DNA of 64,000 nucleotides from Pedobacter puniceum. GTDB taxonomy: Bacteria; Bacteroidota; Bacteroidia; Sphingobacteriales; Sphingobacteriaceae. The DNA is taken from assembly GCF_009674685.1 (NCBI RefSeq), contig NZ_WKJI01000008.1:1-64000 (forward strand), given 5' to 3'. Within the stretch, counting starts at the first letter, position 1. Every line of letters starts with the position of its first letter. Positions 10,161 through 19,654 of this stretch are shown piece after piece. The notes beneath the pieces are model-generated. The model was not told the DNA's origin and made no database searches. It saw only the letters and a program-made list of their open reading frames with translations. The position numbers and the translations under genes were made by a program.

Positions 10161-11582
10161 ATGTCTGATAATACTGCGACATCTATAAGTAATCAGTTAG
10201 ATGCAATTAATGATTATGAAAGAGAACCCGTACCTGCATCTAAAGTTAAAGGATTTAAAGATTTTTTAGCTCTGGTAGCCAGCGAGCACATTGCAGGGAC
10301 AGAATTTGTTATTGGGCCATTATTTGTTTTACATGGCGCAACAGCCTCAGATGTTATATTAGGTCTTTTGGTAGGAAATATATTGGCCACATTAAGTTGG
10401 ACATTAATTTGTGCACCTCTTGCCGTGAAAACGCGTTTAACGCTTTTTTATCAATTAGAAAGAATAAGTGGATATAAGTTAGTTTCTATTTTTAACGGAA
10501 TATCAGGTATACAAGCATGTGTTTTTGCAGCTTTTATGGCCGTTGTTTCTGCCGGTGCAATTTCATTGGTCTTGGGTTTAGAAACACCAAGTTTCTCTCA
10601 AATGCTGCCAAGTGGCATCACCTGGGTTGTGTTGGTAACTGTTTTGGTAGCGCTTATTACCGTAATAGCTATTCAAGGGATTGATTTGGTTTCAAAATTT
10701 GCAACCATCAGCACACCATGGATGCCCTGGGTTTTCTTAGCTTCGGGTATTGCTACCTTACCTCAATTGGGTGTTCATTCTTTTAGTGATTTCTGGACTG
10801 TAGCTAATACCACCATTTGGACAGGTACACCAGTGGAAGGCATGTCAAAATATAATTTTTGGCATATTATGTTTTTTGCATGGCTATGTAATACTGCTAT
10901 GCACATTGGTTTGGCAGATACCTTTATATACAGATATGCTAAAAAATCTTACTATGGTATCGCCTCTTTTGGAGGGATGTTTATAGGACATTTTATGGCA
11001 TGGATAGCTTCAGGGATACTTTGCGCAGCAGCATTACAAGCAGGTATTTCAGACCCTACTCCGGGTCAGGTAGCAGGTATAGGAGCTGGTATAGCCGGAA
11101 TTATATGTGTAGTTATTGCGGGCTGGACAACCGCCAATCCAACTTTGTATCGGGCTGGTTTAGCTATACAAGGTATTTTTCCATCAACAAAAAGATGGAA
11201 AATAACAGCTTGGTTGGGTTTAGCAGCAGCTTTAATGGCTTCATTCCCAGGTATAGTTTCCAAACTGGATAATTTATTAGCATGGTTTGCCTTAATTGCT
11301 GCACCCGTTGGGGCTATTGTGGTTCTGGAGGTTTATGTATTTAAAAAACTTAATCTTGAGACAGATTATTCTCATCACAGAAATGGTAAAATGAACTGGG
11401 CCGTTGCAGCTACCTGGATAATTTCGGTAACGCTTTGCTACCTTATTTATTTAGGGCTAGAGCTTGACTTTTTCTTTTTTATGGCAATACCGGGTTGGTT
11501 TATTGCGGCCATAGTTTACTTGTTTTTATGCAAGTTAAGGCAAATGAAACAGCCTAAAAATATCATCAAAGATTCATTATAA
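10161..11582 (+). CDS. NCS1 family (cytosine/purine permease-type) transporter
   Basis: This 473-residue protein has about twelve hydrophobic segments and a cytoplasmic N-terminus. Its pattern (DYEREPVPASKVKGFKDFLA, then GLLVGNILATLSW) matches nucleobase:cation symporter-1 proteins such as CodB. NCS1 members carry purines, pyrimidines, hydantoins or related small cyclic compounds with Na+ or H+. It is the first gene of a tight seven-gene operon ending with the GntR regulator. An NCS1 carrier is unusual beside SusCD and sulfatases. It may import the compound acted on by the ADP-ribosylglycohydrolase-like enzyme two genes downstream. The family is fairly sure, while the substrate is inferred from context only. 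Confidence 0.85.
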   Translation: MSDNTATSISNQLDAINDYEREPVPASKVKGFKDFLALVASEHIAGTEFVIGPLFVLHGATASDVILGLLVGNILATLSWTLICAPLAVKTRLTLFYQLERISGYKLVSIFNGISGIQACVFAAFMAVVSAGAISLVLGLETPSFSQMLPSGITWVVLVTVLVALITVIAIQGIDLVSKFATISTPWMPWVFLASGIATLPQLGVHSFSDFWTVANTTIWTGTPVEGMSKYNFWHIMFFAWLCNTAMHIGLADTFIYRYAKKSYYGIASFGGMFIGHFMAWIASGILCAAALQAGISDPTPGQVAGIGAGIAGIICVVIAGWTTANPTLYRAGLAIQGIFPSTKRWKITAWLGLAAALMASFPGIVSKLDNLLAWFALIAAPVGAIVVLEVYVFKKLNLETDYSHHRNGKMNWAVAATWIISVTLCYLIYLGLELDFFFFMAIPGWFIAAIVYLFLCKLRQMKQPKNIIKDSL

Positions 11583-11592
11583 ACATTATAAG

Positions 11593-11784
11593 ATGGCAAA
11601 TTACCCGATAAAAATCATATTAAAAACGCTATCCTATTTAGGGTTATTATTTACGGCGGTACCAGCTTTTTTATCATTTCATGGCCTTATAACTTTTAAG
11701 CAGTATGAAATTTTTATGATAGTAGGCGCTTTTATGTGGTTTTTAAGTGCACCATTTTGGGTGACAAAAAAAGATAATATATAA
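11593..11784 (+). CDS. Small two-helix membrane protein in the NCS1/ADP-ribosylglycohydrolase operon
   Basis: The 63-residue protein has two hydrophobic segments, about residues 9-28 and 36-54, ending with a short charged tail (KKDNI). It lies 10 bp after the permease and 8 bp before the ADP-ribosylglycohydrolase-like gene, so it is translated within the operon. I do not recognise a named family. Its position suggests an accessory subunit of the NCS1 permease, comparable to the small partner subunits of some transporters, but that is inference. It is unlikely to be a chance ORF because it fills the gap exactly and has a clean membrane topology. Confidence 0.75.
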   Translation: MANYPIKIILKTLSYLGLLFTAVPAFLSFHGLITFKQYEIFMIVGAFMWFLSAPFWVTKKDNI

Positions 11785-11792
11785 TAAATAAA

Positions 11793-13694
11793 ATGACACA
11801 ATTAACATACGATAAATATTACGATAAAGTACTAGGTGGTTGGGTTGGTAAATGTGCCGGCGGAATTCTGGGAGCTCCAATAGAAGGGTTTAAACACTTT
11901 AATGATATTGAAATTAGCGATAAATTATTTGAAACTAATTTCGCTAATGATGATTTGGATCTCCAAGTATTGTGGCTGGATATGGTGATGAAAAAATCTG
12001 TTCATATCAATGAAAAAGATTTTGCAGAGCATTGGAAAAATTTTGTTGGCTTCCCTTGGAATGAATATGGTATTGCAACAAGAAATTTAAATATCGGTAT
12101 TATACCTCCAGAAAGTGGCCGATTGAATAATTATTATTGGAAAAGCAGTATGGGCTGCCCAATAAGAAGCGAGTTGTGGGGAATGCTGTGCCCAGGCATA
12201 CCAGAAAAAGCAGCCTATTATGCTGGTTTAGATGGTAGTTTAGATCATAGCGGTTTTAGTGTAGAAGCAGAACAATATTTTTCTGTTTGTGCTTCCATTG
12301 CATTTTTTGAGACCGATATCATGCAGGTATTAAGAAAAGCTTTAGGATACATACCCAAAGATGGTTCTATGTATGCGTTGGTTATTAAAGTTTTGGATTG
12401 GTGTAGCCAGCATGATGCAGAAAAAGTAATGTATAAGATTAAAAGTTTCTATGGTGACGCTGATTTTACATCGGCCCCAATGAACATCGCTTTTACCATA
12501 CTTACCCTGGCAACATCTAACACTGATTTTAATTGTATTGCACAAGCACTACACATGGGGCATGATAGCGATTGTATAGTGGCCACAGCAGGTGCTTTAA
12601 TTGGTATAATTAAAGGATATGAGAACATTCCAACCCTATGGAAAGAACGTGTAGGCGAAGAAATCTTGATTAGCGAAGCTATTATAGACATTTATAAGCC
12701 CGCAACCATATTTGAGCTAACAGCAGCAACCTGTAAAGAGGGAATGAAATTTTGCCAGTATTTTGATCATGATGCTATATCAGATAACCATACCGTCTTA
12801 AATATTCCTCATCCGCCTTATCAAGTTAAAGTAGAGTTTCCTTTATGGGATGATAGTTATTTTGTGCCTCATCAAATCATCAGAATTTATTTTACTGATA
12901 AACAAAACTCTTCGAAGCTTTCTTTTTCACTTAAAGATGATCAGGGCAAACTCATCAATAAAATCGATAAATTAAAAACAGATTCGGATGATTTTATCAT
13001 CGATTTTGAAGTCAATTTACCAACTCCAACATCCTATAAAAATGCTTTTCGTTATCAGTTGTTGATTGCGCAAGACGATGTGCAGTTGCATGAAATAGCT
13101 GTTAATATGCCTTACTATGGCTCTTGGGCTCTTTTAGGACCCTTTATTGAGGATGATAAAAAACTTATTCCGTGTGATGAGACTTATCCCGAACATGGTA
13201 TGAGCAGTATGCCATCAACCATTTACATGAACCATGATCAAGTTAATATCCAAAAGGATTTTATTAAGGTTAATACCATTAAAGAACTACTTGCTGATCG
13301 AGCAGCTCAGCCATTCCATATAGATACTATACATGCCAGTTCTTTCAATATTTCGGTAGATAAATTCTTTTATGGAAAAGGAGAAAAAACCTTGTTTTTA
13401 TATAGTAATCTAACATTCTCTTCTGCAATAAAACTTTGGGTTTGCATGGGCTGCACTAGTTATTTAACTGTATTTGTTAACGGAAAAGAGGTTTATAAAA
13501 GCTTAGAAATTAAAAGATGTTGGCCTGCTGCACATGTTTTTTTACAAGAATTTAATGAGGGCGAAAATGAGATTTGTATAAGGTTAGATACTTTAACAGA
13601 TGAAACCAGAATAGAATTCGGGCTAAAAGATTTCAAAGGAGAACACCATCATCAAAGTCAGTGGAGTACCATTGTACCATTTTTAAACTATTAA
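11793..13694 (+). CDS. ADP-ribosylglycohydrolase-fold enzyme with C-terminal beta-sandwich-like domain
   Basis: Residues 1-330 form an ADP-ribosylglycohydrolase (ARH/DraG) domain. It starts with YDKVLGGWVGKCAGGILGAP and has the metal motif NDDLD at 52-56 and the second metal motif GHDSD at 256-260, which should bind two divalent cations. Residues 330-633 look like beta-rich modules; near 560-600 VFVNGKEVYKSLEIKRCWP resembles galactose-binding-like folds. There is no signal peptide, so it should be cytoplasmic. Classic relatives release ADP-ribose from proteins, but members found in sugar-utilisation loci probably cleave other N- or O-ribosyl or glycosyl compounds. At 633 residues it is about twice the length of DraG. 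The actual substrate is unknown. Confidence 0.88.
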   Translation: MTQLTYDKYYDKVLGGWVGKCAGGILGAPIEGFKHFNDIEISDKLFETNFANDDLDLQVLWLDMVMKKSVHINEKDFAEHWKNFVGFPWNEYGIATRNLNIGIIPPESGRLNNYYWKSSMGCPIRSELWGMLCPGIPEKAAYYAGLDGSLDHSGFSVEAEQYFSVCASIAFFETDIMQVLRKALGYIPKDGSMYALVIKVLDWCSQHDAEKVMYKIKSFYGDADFTSAPMNIAFTILTLATSNTDFNCIAQALHMGHDSDCIVATAGALIGIIKGYENIPTLWKERVGEEILISEAIIDIYKPATIFELTAATCKEGMKFCQYFDHDAISDNHTVLNIPHPPYQVKVEFPLWDDSYFVPHQIIRIYFTDKQNSSKLSFSLKDDQGKLINKIDKLKTDSDDFIIDFEVNLPTPTSYKNAFRYQLLIAQDDVQLHEIAVNMPYYGSWALLGPFIEDDKKLIPCDETYPEHGMSSMPSTIYMNHDQVNIQKDFIKVNTIKELLADRAAQPFHIDTIHASSFNISVDKFFYGKGEKTLFLYSNLTFSSAIKLWVCMGCTSYLTVFVNGKEVYKSLEIKRCWPAAHVFLQEFNEGENEICIRLDTLTDETRIEFGLKDFKGEHHHQSQWSTIVPFLNY

Positions 13695-13745
13695 TAAGGA
13701 GAGATGAAGGCGAACATACTTCATCTCTATATAAAACAAAAAGAA

Positions 13746-15119
13746 ATGAAAGTTTTAAAAACATCTTTGTTAATACTTACAGTTTCTGCGCAAATAGCCT
13801 TCTCGCAAACAAAACCCAATATTGTTTTAATTATAGCCGATGATTTAGGCAGGAATGATTTAGGATATTATGGAAATAAATTTATAGAAACACCCCATAT
13901 CAATCATATAGCCTCAAAATCTATCCTTTTTAAAAATGCCTACTCGGCTGCTCCAGTTTGCTCTCCAACAAGATCCAGTATTTTAACAGGCCAATATCCC
14001 GCAAGATTAGGTTTAACTAATTTTATTGATGGAAAAAAGACAGATGACAGTTCACCTGTTATGCCTGCACATTACATCAATTATTTACCCTATGAAGTGC
14101 AAACCCTACCAGAATATCTCAAAAAAGAAGGCTATCAAACTGCACTAATAGGAAAATGGCATTTAGGAGAAAATACACATCCTACACTAAGTTATCCAGG
14201 AAAAAATGGTTTTGATAAGGTAGCCCATTATGATTACGGTCTAATCCCTGAAAACGACTCTTATGTTTGGATAAAAGGTGTAGATAGCACTGGAAACCGT
14301 TACAGGCTTCCTCAAATAACACAAATGATTACCAAAGATGCCATATCTTATTTAGATACTGTTGGTAAAAGTCCTTTCTTTCTTATGCTTACACATTACA
14401 ATCCTCATTTACCATTACAGCCACAAGAGCATTTAAAAAATAAATATCAAAAGAAATATAATCCTTATGGTAAAGATATCAATCCGTTATATGCTGCTAT
14501 GGTAGAAGAATTAGACCAAAATATAGGTTTAGTATGGAGCAAGTTAAAGCAAAAAGGGTTGCTTAAAAACACAATCGTTATCTTTCTTTCAGATAATGGG
14601 GGTGTTGTTACAGATGAGGCTGGAGATTTGAAACCAACCACTTCAGCACCTTTAAGAAATGGAAAAGGTACACTTTATGAAGGCGGAATAAGAATTCCTT
14701 TGTTAATTTATCATCCATCACAAAAAAAAGGATGTGTGAGTAATACCCTTGTAAGCACTATTGATTATTTACCAACCTTATTAGATTGGACAAATAGTGC
14801 TAAGCCAACCTTTACCGTTGATGGTACAAGTTTTGCCAATATCATCAAAAATCCAGATTTAATTCGTTCTCAACCTCAGTTTTTTCACTACCCACATTTT
14901 AGTAATCAAGGTGGGCGCCCTACATCTGCCATACGTTTAAATGATTTTAAACTTATTCAATCTTTAGAAGACTTATCTGTACAACTATTTAATTTAAAAT
15001 CAGACGAAAGCGAAACCAAAGATATTTCAGCTCAAGAACCTGAGATTACCGAGAAAATGTTAAATCTTTTAAACCAATGGCGCTTTCAGGTGAAAGCAAC
15101 TATGCCCACAAAAAAGTAA
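13746..15119 (+). CDS. Secreted S1 family sulfatase (arylsulfatase A type)
   Basis: The protein has the formylglycine site CSPTRS at Cys72 (counted from this start), the metal motif IIADDLGRND, and GKWHLG downstream. The Cys should be converted to formylglycine by an anaerobic sulfatase-maturating enzyme or FGE encoded elsewhere. It removes sulfate esters from a sugar, probably in the periplasm. I chose the ATG at 13746 because it begins a clean signal peptide (MKVLKTSLLILTVSAQIAFS); an in-frame ATG at 13704 would add 14 residues with little support. It is cotranscribed with the glycosidase 3 bp downstream and a second sulfatase, suggesting stepwise desulfation and cleavage. The sulfate position attacked is unknown. 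Confidence 0.93.
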   Translation: MKVLKTSLLILTVSAQIAFSQTKPNIVLIIADDLGRNDLGYYGNKFIETPHINHIASKSILFKNAYSAAPVCSPTRSSILTGQYPARLGLTNFIDGKKTDDSSPVMPAHYINYLPYEVQTLPEYLKKEGYQTALIGKWHLGENTHPTLSYPGKNGFDKVAHYDYGLIPENDSYVWIKGVDSTGNRYRLPQITQMITKDAISYLDTVGKSPFFLMLTHYNPHLPLQPQEHLKNKYQKKYNPYGKDINPLYAAMVEELDQNIGLVWSKLKQKGLLKNTIVIFLSDNGGVVTDEAGDLKPTTSAPLRNGKGTLYEGGIRIPLLIYHPSQKKGCVSNTLVSTIDYLPTLLDWTNSAKPTFTVDGTSFANIIKNPDLIRSQPQFFHYPHFSNQGGRPTSAIRLNDFKLIQSLEDLSVQLFNLKSDESETKDISAQEPEITEKMLNLLNQWRFQVKATMPTKK

Positions 15120-15122
15120 ACC

Positions 15123-16631
15123 ATGAAAAAAATAGGCATTCAATTTTTGATAATTAGCTTTTTAGCGATAACAGCTTGTGCACAGGAAATACAGTTAAGT
15201 AAAGGTATGTCTCATAACATCAAGTCTAATTATGTAGGCTTAAATGGTAATGTTGGCACCAATAATATGCCTTGGGATAATAATAATTTGCTAAATGGTT
15301 TTGTAAAATCCGGAGCTAGAACCATCAGGTATCCTGCGGGTACCATCGCCAATACTTGGGATTGGGATAGAGGATGGATAGACCCCACCGTACCCGATAG
15401 TTTATTAATCAATTGGGTAGTAGCAGAAGGTTGGAAAAACTTCAAAATCAGTTATCCTCTAGAGAATTTTAAAAAAGCCATAGATGCCAGCAAAGCAGAA
15501 CCCGTATATGTGCTAAACATGTTATCTAAAGATTTAGAACACTCTTTAAGAGGCTTACGTAGGGCAAAAGCTTTAGGTTTACCGGTAAGATATGTGGAAA
15601 TGGGTAATGAGCTTTATTTTAATCTTAAACTAGAGATGTCTAGGTTTCCAACACCAGAAGACTATGGTAAAACCTGTTACGAATGGATTAAAGCTATTAA
15701 AGAAGAATTCCCAGAGGTAAAATGCGCTGTTGTTAGTTGGGAAGCTGTGAGAAGCGAGAGACATAAGAACTGGACAGAGCGTGTACTCAAATATGCAACC
15801 AATGCCGATGCCGTTATTTTTCATGTTTATACTCCTTTTGGTTTAGATGGAGCGCAAGAACGGACAAATAATCAAGCCGGACAAGAAGGGCTAACTACCG
15901 GAGGCAACCTAAGTAACAATCTTAAATTAAGGCAGCAGCAAGAATTAGCATTGCTTCATGTGGATAGCAATTTTTATAAAATGATGCTAAAAGCATTAGA
16001 AGTAGCCAATAGGCATAAAGAAATGCGTGTCCCTTTGGATAAAAAAATATGGGCTACAGAGTTTAATGTTAGAGCAGATAATAGCGCCATTAGAGGGACT
16101 TGGGCCAACACTTTGTTTATCAGTACTTTTTATTTGGCTTTTTTGAAAAATCCACAAATAGAAATTACACACCTTCATAATATTATTGGGCCTATATTTG
16201 GCGCTCTTTACAATAATGATAGAGGTTTTAGTCATCTACAAAATGAGAAGATAGTTAGCAAACCATGGTCTTTAAGCGCAGGCGGATTGGCCATGAAAAC
16301 ATTTGCACAATTAACCCAAACAGGGGGCGAAGCCACTGAAATTATTTTTAAAAATAATACATTATTAGCAAGTACGCATCATCAATCGCTAGAAGCTTTA
16401 CAAGGCTGGATTATAAGTCATCCATCATCATCAAGAGCTATCATTATCAATTTTTCATCCCAAAAAAGGAAAATTACAATACCTGATTTTCTATATAAAC
16501 ATCATTATAATATGCAAAGTGCAGCATTACAACATTATGTAATGGATACTGAAGGTTTAAAAATGATCACAGGAATTACAAATAAAGAATTGATTTTAGA
16601 ACCCTACAGCATCACTACTTTTTTAAAATAA
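15123..16631 (+). CDS. Clan GH-A glycoside hydrolase, alpha-L-arabinofuranosidase-like
   Basis: This 502-residue protein has a signal sequence with a possible lipobox (AITAC, Cys19), so it may be a lipoprotein. A TIM-barrel core follows with a probable acid/base at Glu163 (VEMGNELYFN) and a probable nucleophile at Glu313 (WATEFNVR), 150 residues apart as in clan GH-A retaining enzymes. GARTIRYPAGTIANTWDW near residue 60 resembles the GH51/GH39/GH79 group. A beta-sandwich C-terminal region is expected after about residue 390. Its place between two sulfatases, 3 bp after one and 8 bp before the next, implies that it cuts a sulfated or desulfated oligosaccharide. The exact GH family is uncertain and could be a subfamily lacking characterised members. 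Confidence 0.75.
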   Translation: MKKIGIQFLIISFLAITACAQEIQLSKGMSHNIKSNYVGLNGNVGTNNMPWDNNNLLNGFVKSGARTIRYPAGTIANTWDWDRGWIDPTVPDSLLINWVVAEGWKNFKISYPLENFKKAIDASKAEPVYVLNMLSKDLEHSLRGLRRAKALGLPVRYVEMGNELYFNLKLEMSRFPTPEDYGKTCYEWIKAIKEEFPEVKCAVVSWEAVRSERHKNWTERVLKYATNADAVIFHVYTPFGLDGAQERTNNQAGQEGLTTGGNLSNNLKLRQQQELALLHVDSNFYKMMLKALEVANRHKEMRVPLDKKIWATEFNVRADNSAIRGTWANTLFISTFYLAFLKNPQIEITHLHNIIGPIFGALYNNDRGFSHLQNEKIVSKPWSLSAGGLAMKTFAQLTQTGGEATEIIFKNNTLLASTHHQSLEALQGWIISHPSSSRAIIINFSSQKRKITIPDFLYKHHYNMQSAALQHYVMDTEGLKMITGITNKELILEPYSITTFLK

Positions 16632-16639
16632 TTGAGCTT

Positions 16640-18361
16640 ATGATTTTTAATAAATTTATAAATACCCCAGCCAAAAAGCTAAGCAAATTAATGGCTTTCA
16701 TGCTATGTTTTGGAGCCCCAGTTAGTACTTACGCCCAAGAAGAAAAGCCTAATATCGTTTGGATCATGGCGGAAGATATTAATAACCATTTGGGGAGCTA
16801 TGGTGAGGAAATAGTACATACCCCAAATATAGATTGGTTAGCAAAAAATGGCGTTCAATATCAAAATGCTTTTACTGTTTCCGGAGTTTGTGCGCCTAGT
16901 AGGGCAGCTATTGTTACCGGTATGTACAGTACCAGTATAGGCACACAACACATGAGGCAAGCCAAAAGCCTTACACCTTATGCAGGGGTGCCTTTTTACA
17001 ATGCAGTGCCTCCGGCTTATGTAAAAGCATTTACAGAGTATCTTAGGGCAAATAATTATTTCTGCACCAATAGCTTTAAAACAGATTATCAGTTTGGAAC
17101 CCCCTTTACCGTTTGGGATAGCCATACTTTAACAGCTGGTTGGTGGGATAGAGAAGATAAAAGTCAGCCTTTTTTTTCATGTTTTACCTACCAAACTACT
17201 CATGAAATCAATACTTGGCCCGATAGTACCAAGCTTAGGTTTTTTAAAGAATTTAATGTTGATTTAAAGCGCTTGGAAGAAGATGTAAAATCAAGACCCG
17301 TTTTAGAAGAAAAGTATATCATTAATCCGGCAAAAGTTAAATTACCTCCTTACTATCCGGATGATACAATCGTAAGACAAGATTACGCCAGACACCTTAC
17401 CAATATAAATAGGATGGATACTCAGGTTGGTAAATTAATCAATAGGCTTAAAGCCGATGGATTACTAAATAATACCATCATATTTTTTATGGGCGATAAT
17501 GGTGACGGCTTACCAAGAAGTAAAAGATGGATGAATGATGGAGGTATACATGTACCCTTAATTATTTATACTCCAGAAAAGTGGAAAAACAAGATAAAAG
17601 GTCAATTAAGCGGTATAAATGAAGAACTTGTAAGTTTTGTGGACCTAGCGCCAACTGTACTTTCTATCGCTGATATACCTATTCCTAATCATATACAAGG
17701 GCAAGCATTTTTGGGCAAACAAAAATCAGCACAAGCCCGAACTTATATTTTTGCCGGTAGAGATAGGATGGATGCTAAGTACGATTTACAAAGAGCCGTT
17801 AGAACTAAACAATTTAAATACATTAAAAATTATTGGCCCGATACCGCTTATAATCAGTATTTAGATTTTATGTATCAAGCCCCTATCATGAAAAGAATTG
17901 ATAGTTTATACCATAGCAAAAGCCTTAATAGCGTTCAGTCTGCATGGATGGAAGCATCTAAGCCAGCAGAAGAATTATATGATGTGATAAAAGATCCATT
18001 TGAGCTTCAAAACTTAGCCTTACAACCAGCATATCAAGCTGTATTAGACACTATGCGTACAGCATTGTACAATTGGCAGAAGAAATACGGAGATTGGTTA
18101 GATACTCCAGAAATTATACAAGCCGAAAAAATGTGGCCTGGTGGTAAGCAGCCCTTAACATCTTTACCAGAATACGAGCAAAAGGATGGTTTCATTAGCT
18201 TAAAATGCAAAACAGAAGGAGCTTCTATAGCCTACAAATACGATGGAGATAAATATTGGAAGCTGTATAATAAGCCTTTTAAATCCATGAAAAAAGATAT
18301 AGAAGTAAAAGCTGTAAGGTATGGATACAAAGAGAGTGAAATTAAGCAAATCTCATTTTAA
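16640..18361 (+). CDS. S1 family sulfatase (heparan N-sulfatase-like) with C-terminal chitobiase-like domain
   Basis: The 573-residue protein has an N-terminal signal region (ending near APVSTYAQ), the metal motif IVWIMAEDINNHLGSYG, and the formylglycine site CAPSR at Cys84-Arg88. The pattern, including GVCAPSRAAIVTGMY and the lack of an arylsulfatase GKWHLG, resembles the sulfamidase branch, although N- versus O-sulfatase activity cannot be decided. The last ~60 residues (ISLKCKTEGASIAYKYDGDK) resemble the C-terminal beta domain often attached to Bacteroidota sulfatases. It is translated 8 bp after the glycosidase and 11 bp before the GntR regulator. A predicted role is removal of a second sulfate type from the same glycan as the upstream sulfatase. 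Confidence 0.92.
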   Translation: MIFNKFINTPAKKLSKLMAFMLCFGAPVSTYAQEEKPNIVWIMAEDINNHLGSYGEEIVHTPNIDWLAKNGVQYQNAFTVSGVCAPSRAAIVTGMYSTSIGTQHMRQAKSLTPYAGVPFYNAVPPAYVKAFTEYLRANNYFCTNSFKTDYQFGTPFTVWDSHTLTAGWWDREDKSQPFFSCFTYQTTHEINTWPDSTKLRFFKEFNVDLKRLEEDVKSRPVLEEKYIINPAKVKLPPYYPDDTIVRQDYARHLTNINRMDTQVGKLINRLKADGLLNNTIIFFMGDNGDGLPRSKRWMNDGGIHVPLIIYTPEKWKNKIKGQLSGINEELVSFVDLAPTVLSIADIPIPNHIQGQAFLGKQKSAQARTYIFAGRDRMDAKYDLQRAVRTKQFKYIKNYWPDTAYNQYLDFMYQAPIMKRIDSLYHSKSLNSVQSAWMEASKPAEELYDVIKDPFELQNLALQPAYQAVLDTMRTALYNWQKKYGDWLDTPEIIQAEKMWPGGKQPLTSLPEYEQKDGFISLKCKTEGASIAYKYDGDKYWKLYNKPFKSMKKDIEVKAVRYGYKESEIKQISF

Positions 18362-18372
18362 CTTACATTGTA

Positions 18373-19422
18373 ATGCCGAACAAACAAATTAATTCTTCAA
18401 TATTAAATTTATTAGCTATAGATGAGTATTCATCAACTCCAAAGTATAAACAGATTTATAATTCAATTACTAATGCGATAGACGAGAAAAAGTTAAAGAA
18501 AGGTGATTTTTTACCGTCAATTAATGATTTATATTTTAATCTTGATATTGGTCGAGAAACGGTAGAAAAGGCTTATAACACTCTAAAAAATGATGGAATA
18601 ATTGAATCCAAGCAAGGTAAAGGATTTTTTATAGTAAATGATAATGTAAAAAGTAATAAAAGAATTTGTTTACTTTTTAATAAGTTATCTGATTACAAAA
18701 AAGAAATATATGATGCCTTTATAAAAGAAATAGGGGAAGATGCTATAATTGATTTCTACATCTATAATAATGATTTTGCTATTTTCAAAAAGATGCTGGA
18801 AAATAGTAAAAAGGATTACACTCACTACATCCTAATCCCACATTTTATTGATGTTTATAATGAAAATGAAGTTGCGGATGTTATAAATTCACTAAATAAT
18901 AAATCATTAATATTAATGGATAAATTATTGAAAGGTGTAAAAGGAGATTTTTCAGCAGTTTATGAAGATTTTAAGAATGATATTTATGATGCTTTAATTA
19001 AAGTTTTAAAACCACTTTCAAAGTATAGAACTTTAAAATTGATTTTTCCAGATGATGGATACTATCCAAAAGAGATAATAGAAGGCTTTAGACTTTTTTG
19101 CCTACAATATGCTTTTGATTATAGAATTCTAAATAATATTGAAAACGATGTGGTTGAAGACGGAGATGTATTAATAAGTCTAAAAGAAGAAGATTTAATC
19201 TCTAGTTTAGAGAAAACTAATGGGTTAAAGAAAAAAATAGGAAAGCAAGTAGGTATAATTTCGTATAATGAAACAGCAATTAAGAGAATCTTACTTAATG
19301 GTATAACAACAATATCTACTGATTTTACAAAAATGGGAAGCTATGCGGCAGAAATCATAAAATCTAACATCAAGGTTAAAAAACGAGTACCATTTAATGT
19401 TTATCTTAGAAATTCTTTATAA
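18373..19422 (+). CDS. GntR family transcriptional regulator with LacI-like effector domain
   Basis: The 349-residue protein has an N-terminal GntR winged helix at about residues 20-92, including LPSINDLYFNLDIGRETVEKAYNTL and a wing IIESKQGKGFFIV. A C-terminal domain of periplasmic-binding-protein/LacI type (about 95-345) should bind a sugar or sugar derivative. It is the last gene of the sulfatase/ADP-ribosylglycohydrolase operon, 11 bp after the second sulfatase, so it probably autoregulates the operon and responds to a breakdown product. It is notably more AT-rich and lysine-rich than its neighbours. The family assignment is firm, but the ligand is unknown. Confidence 0.92.
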   Translation: MPNKQINSSILNLLAIDEYSSTPKYKQIYNSITNAIDEKKLKKGDFLPSINDLYFNLDIGRETVEKAYNTLKNDGIIESKQGKGFFIVNDNVKSNKRICLLFNKLSDYKKEIYDAFIKEIGEDAIIDFYIYNNDFAIFKKMLENSKKDYTHYILIPHFIDVYNENEVADVINSLNNKSLILMDKLLKGVKGDFSAVYEDFKNDIYDALIKVLKPLSKYRTLKLIFPDDGYYPKEIIEGFRLFCLQYAFDYRILNNIENDVVEDGDVLISLKEEDLISSLEKTNGLKKKIGKQVGIISYNETAIKRILLNGITTISTDFTKMGSYAAEIIKSNIKVKKRVPFNVYLRNSL

Positions 19423-19654
19423 GCTTAAAATAAATCAAGAAGACTACCGTGTTAAAAGGTATATCTATTAAATAGAATAATTCTTATTTTCAATACTATT
19501 TAATATTTAGATCGATACCCTTAGAATTACCTATAATAATTTCTTTATAAAAAGATAAACTTTAATAGTATCTTTAATTTATAAAACAGAATGAGAACTA
19601 ACAGGTTACCTGTTATTGATTTTGATTTGTAATTTATTGAAATAAAGATATTTA

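Noticed and set aside
13661-13843. 60-residue ORF at the sulfatase start
   Set aside because: Overlaps the ARH-like gene end and the sulfatase start in another frame; no protein pattern.
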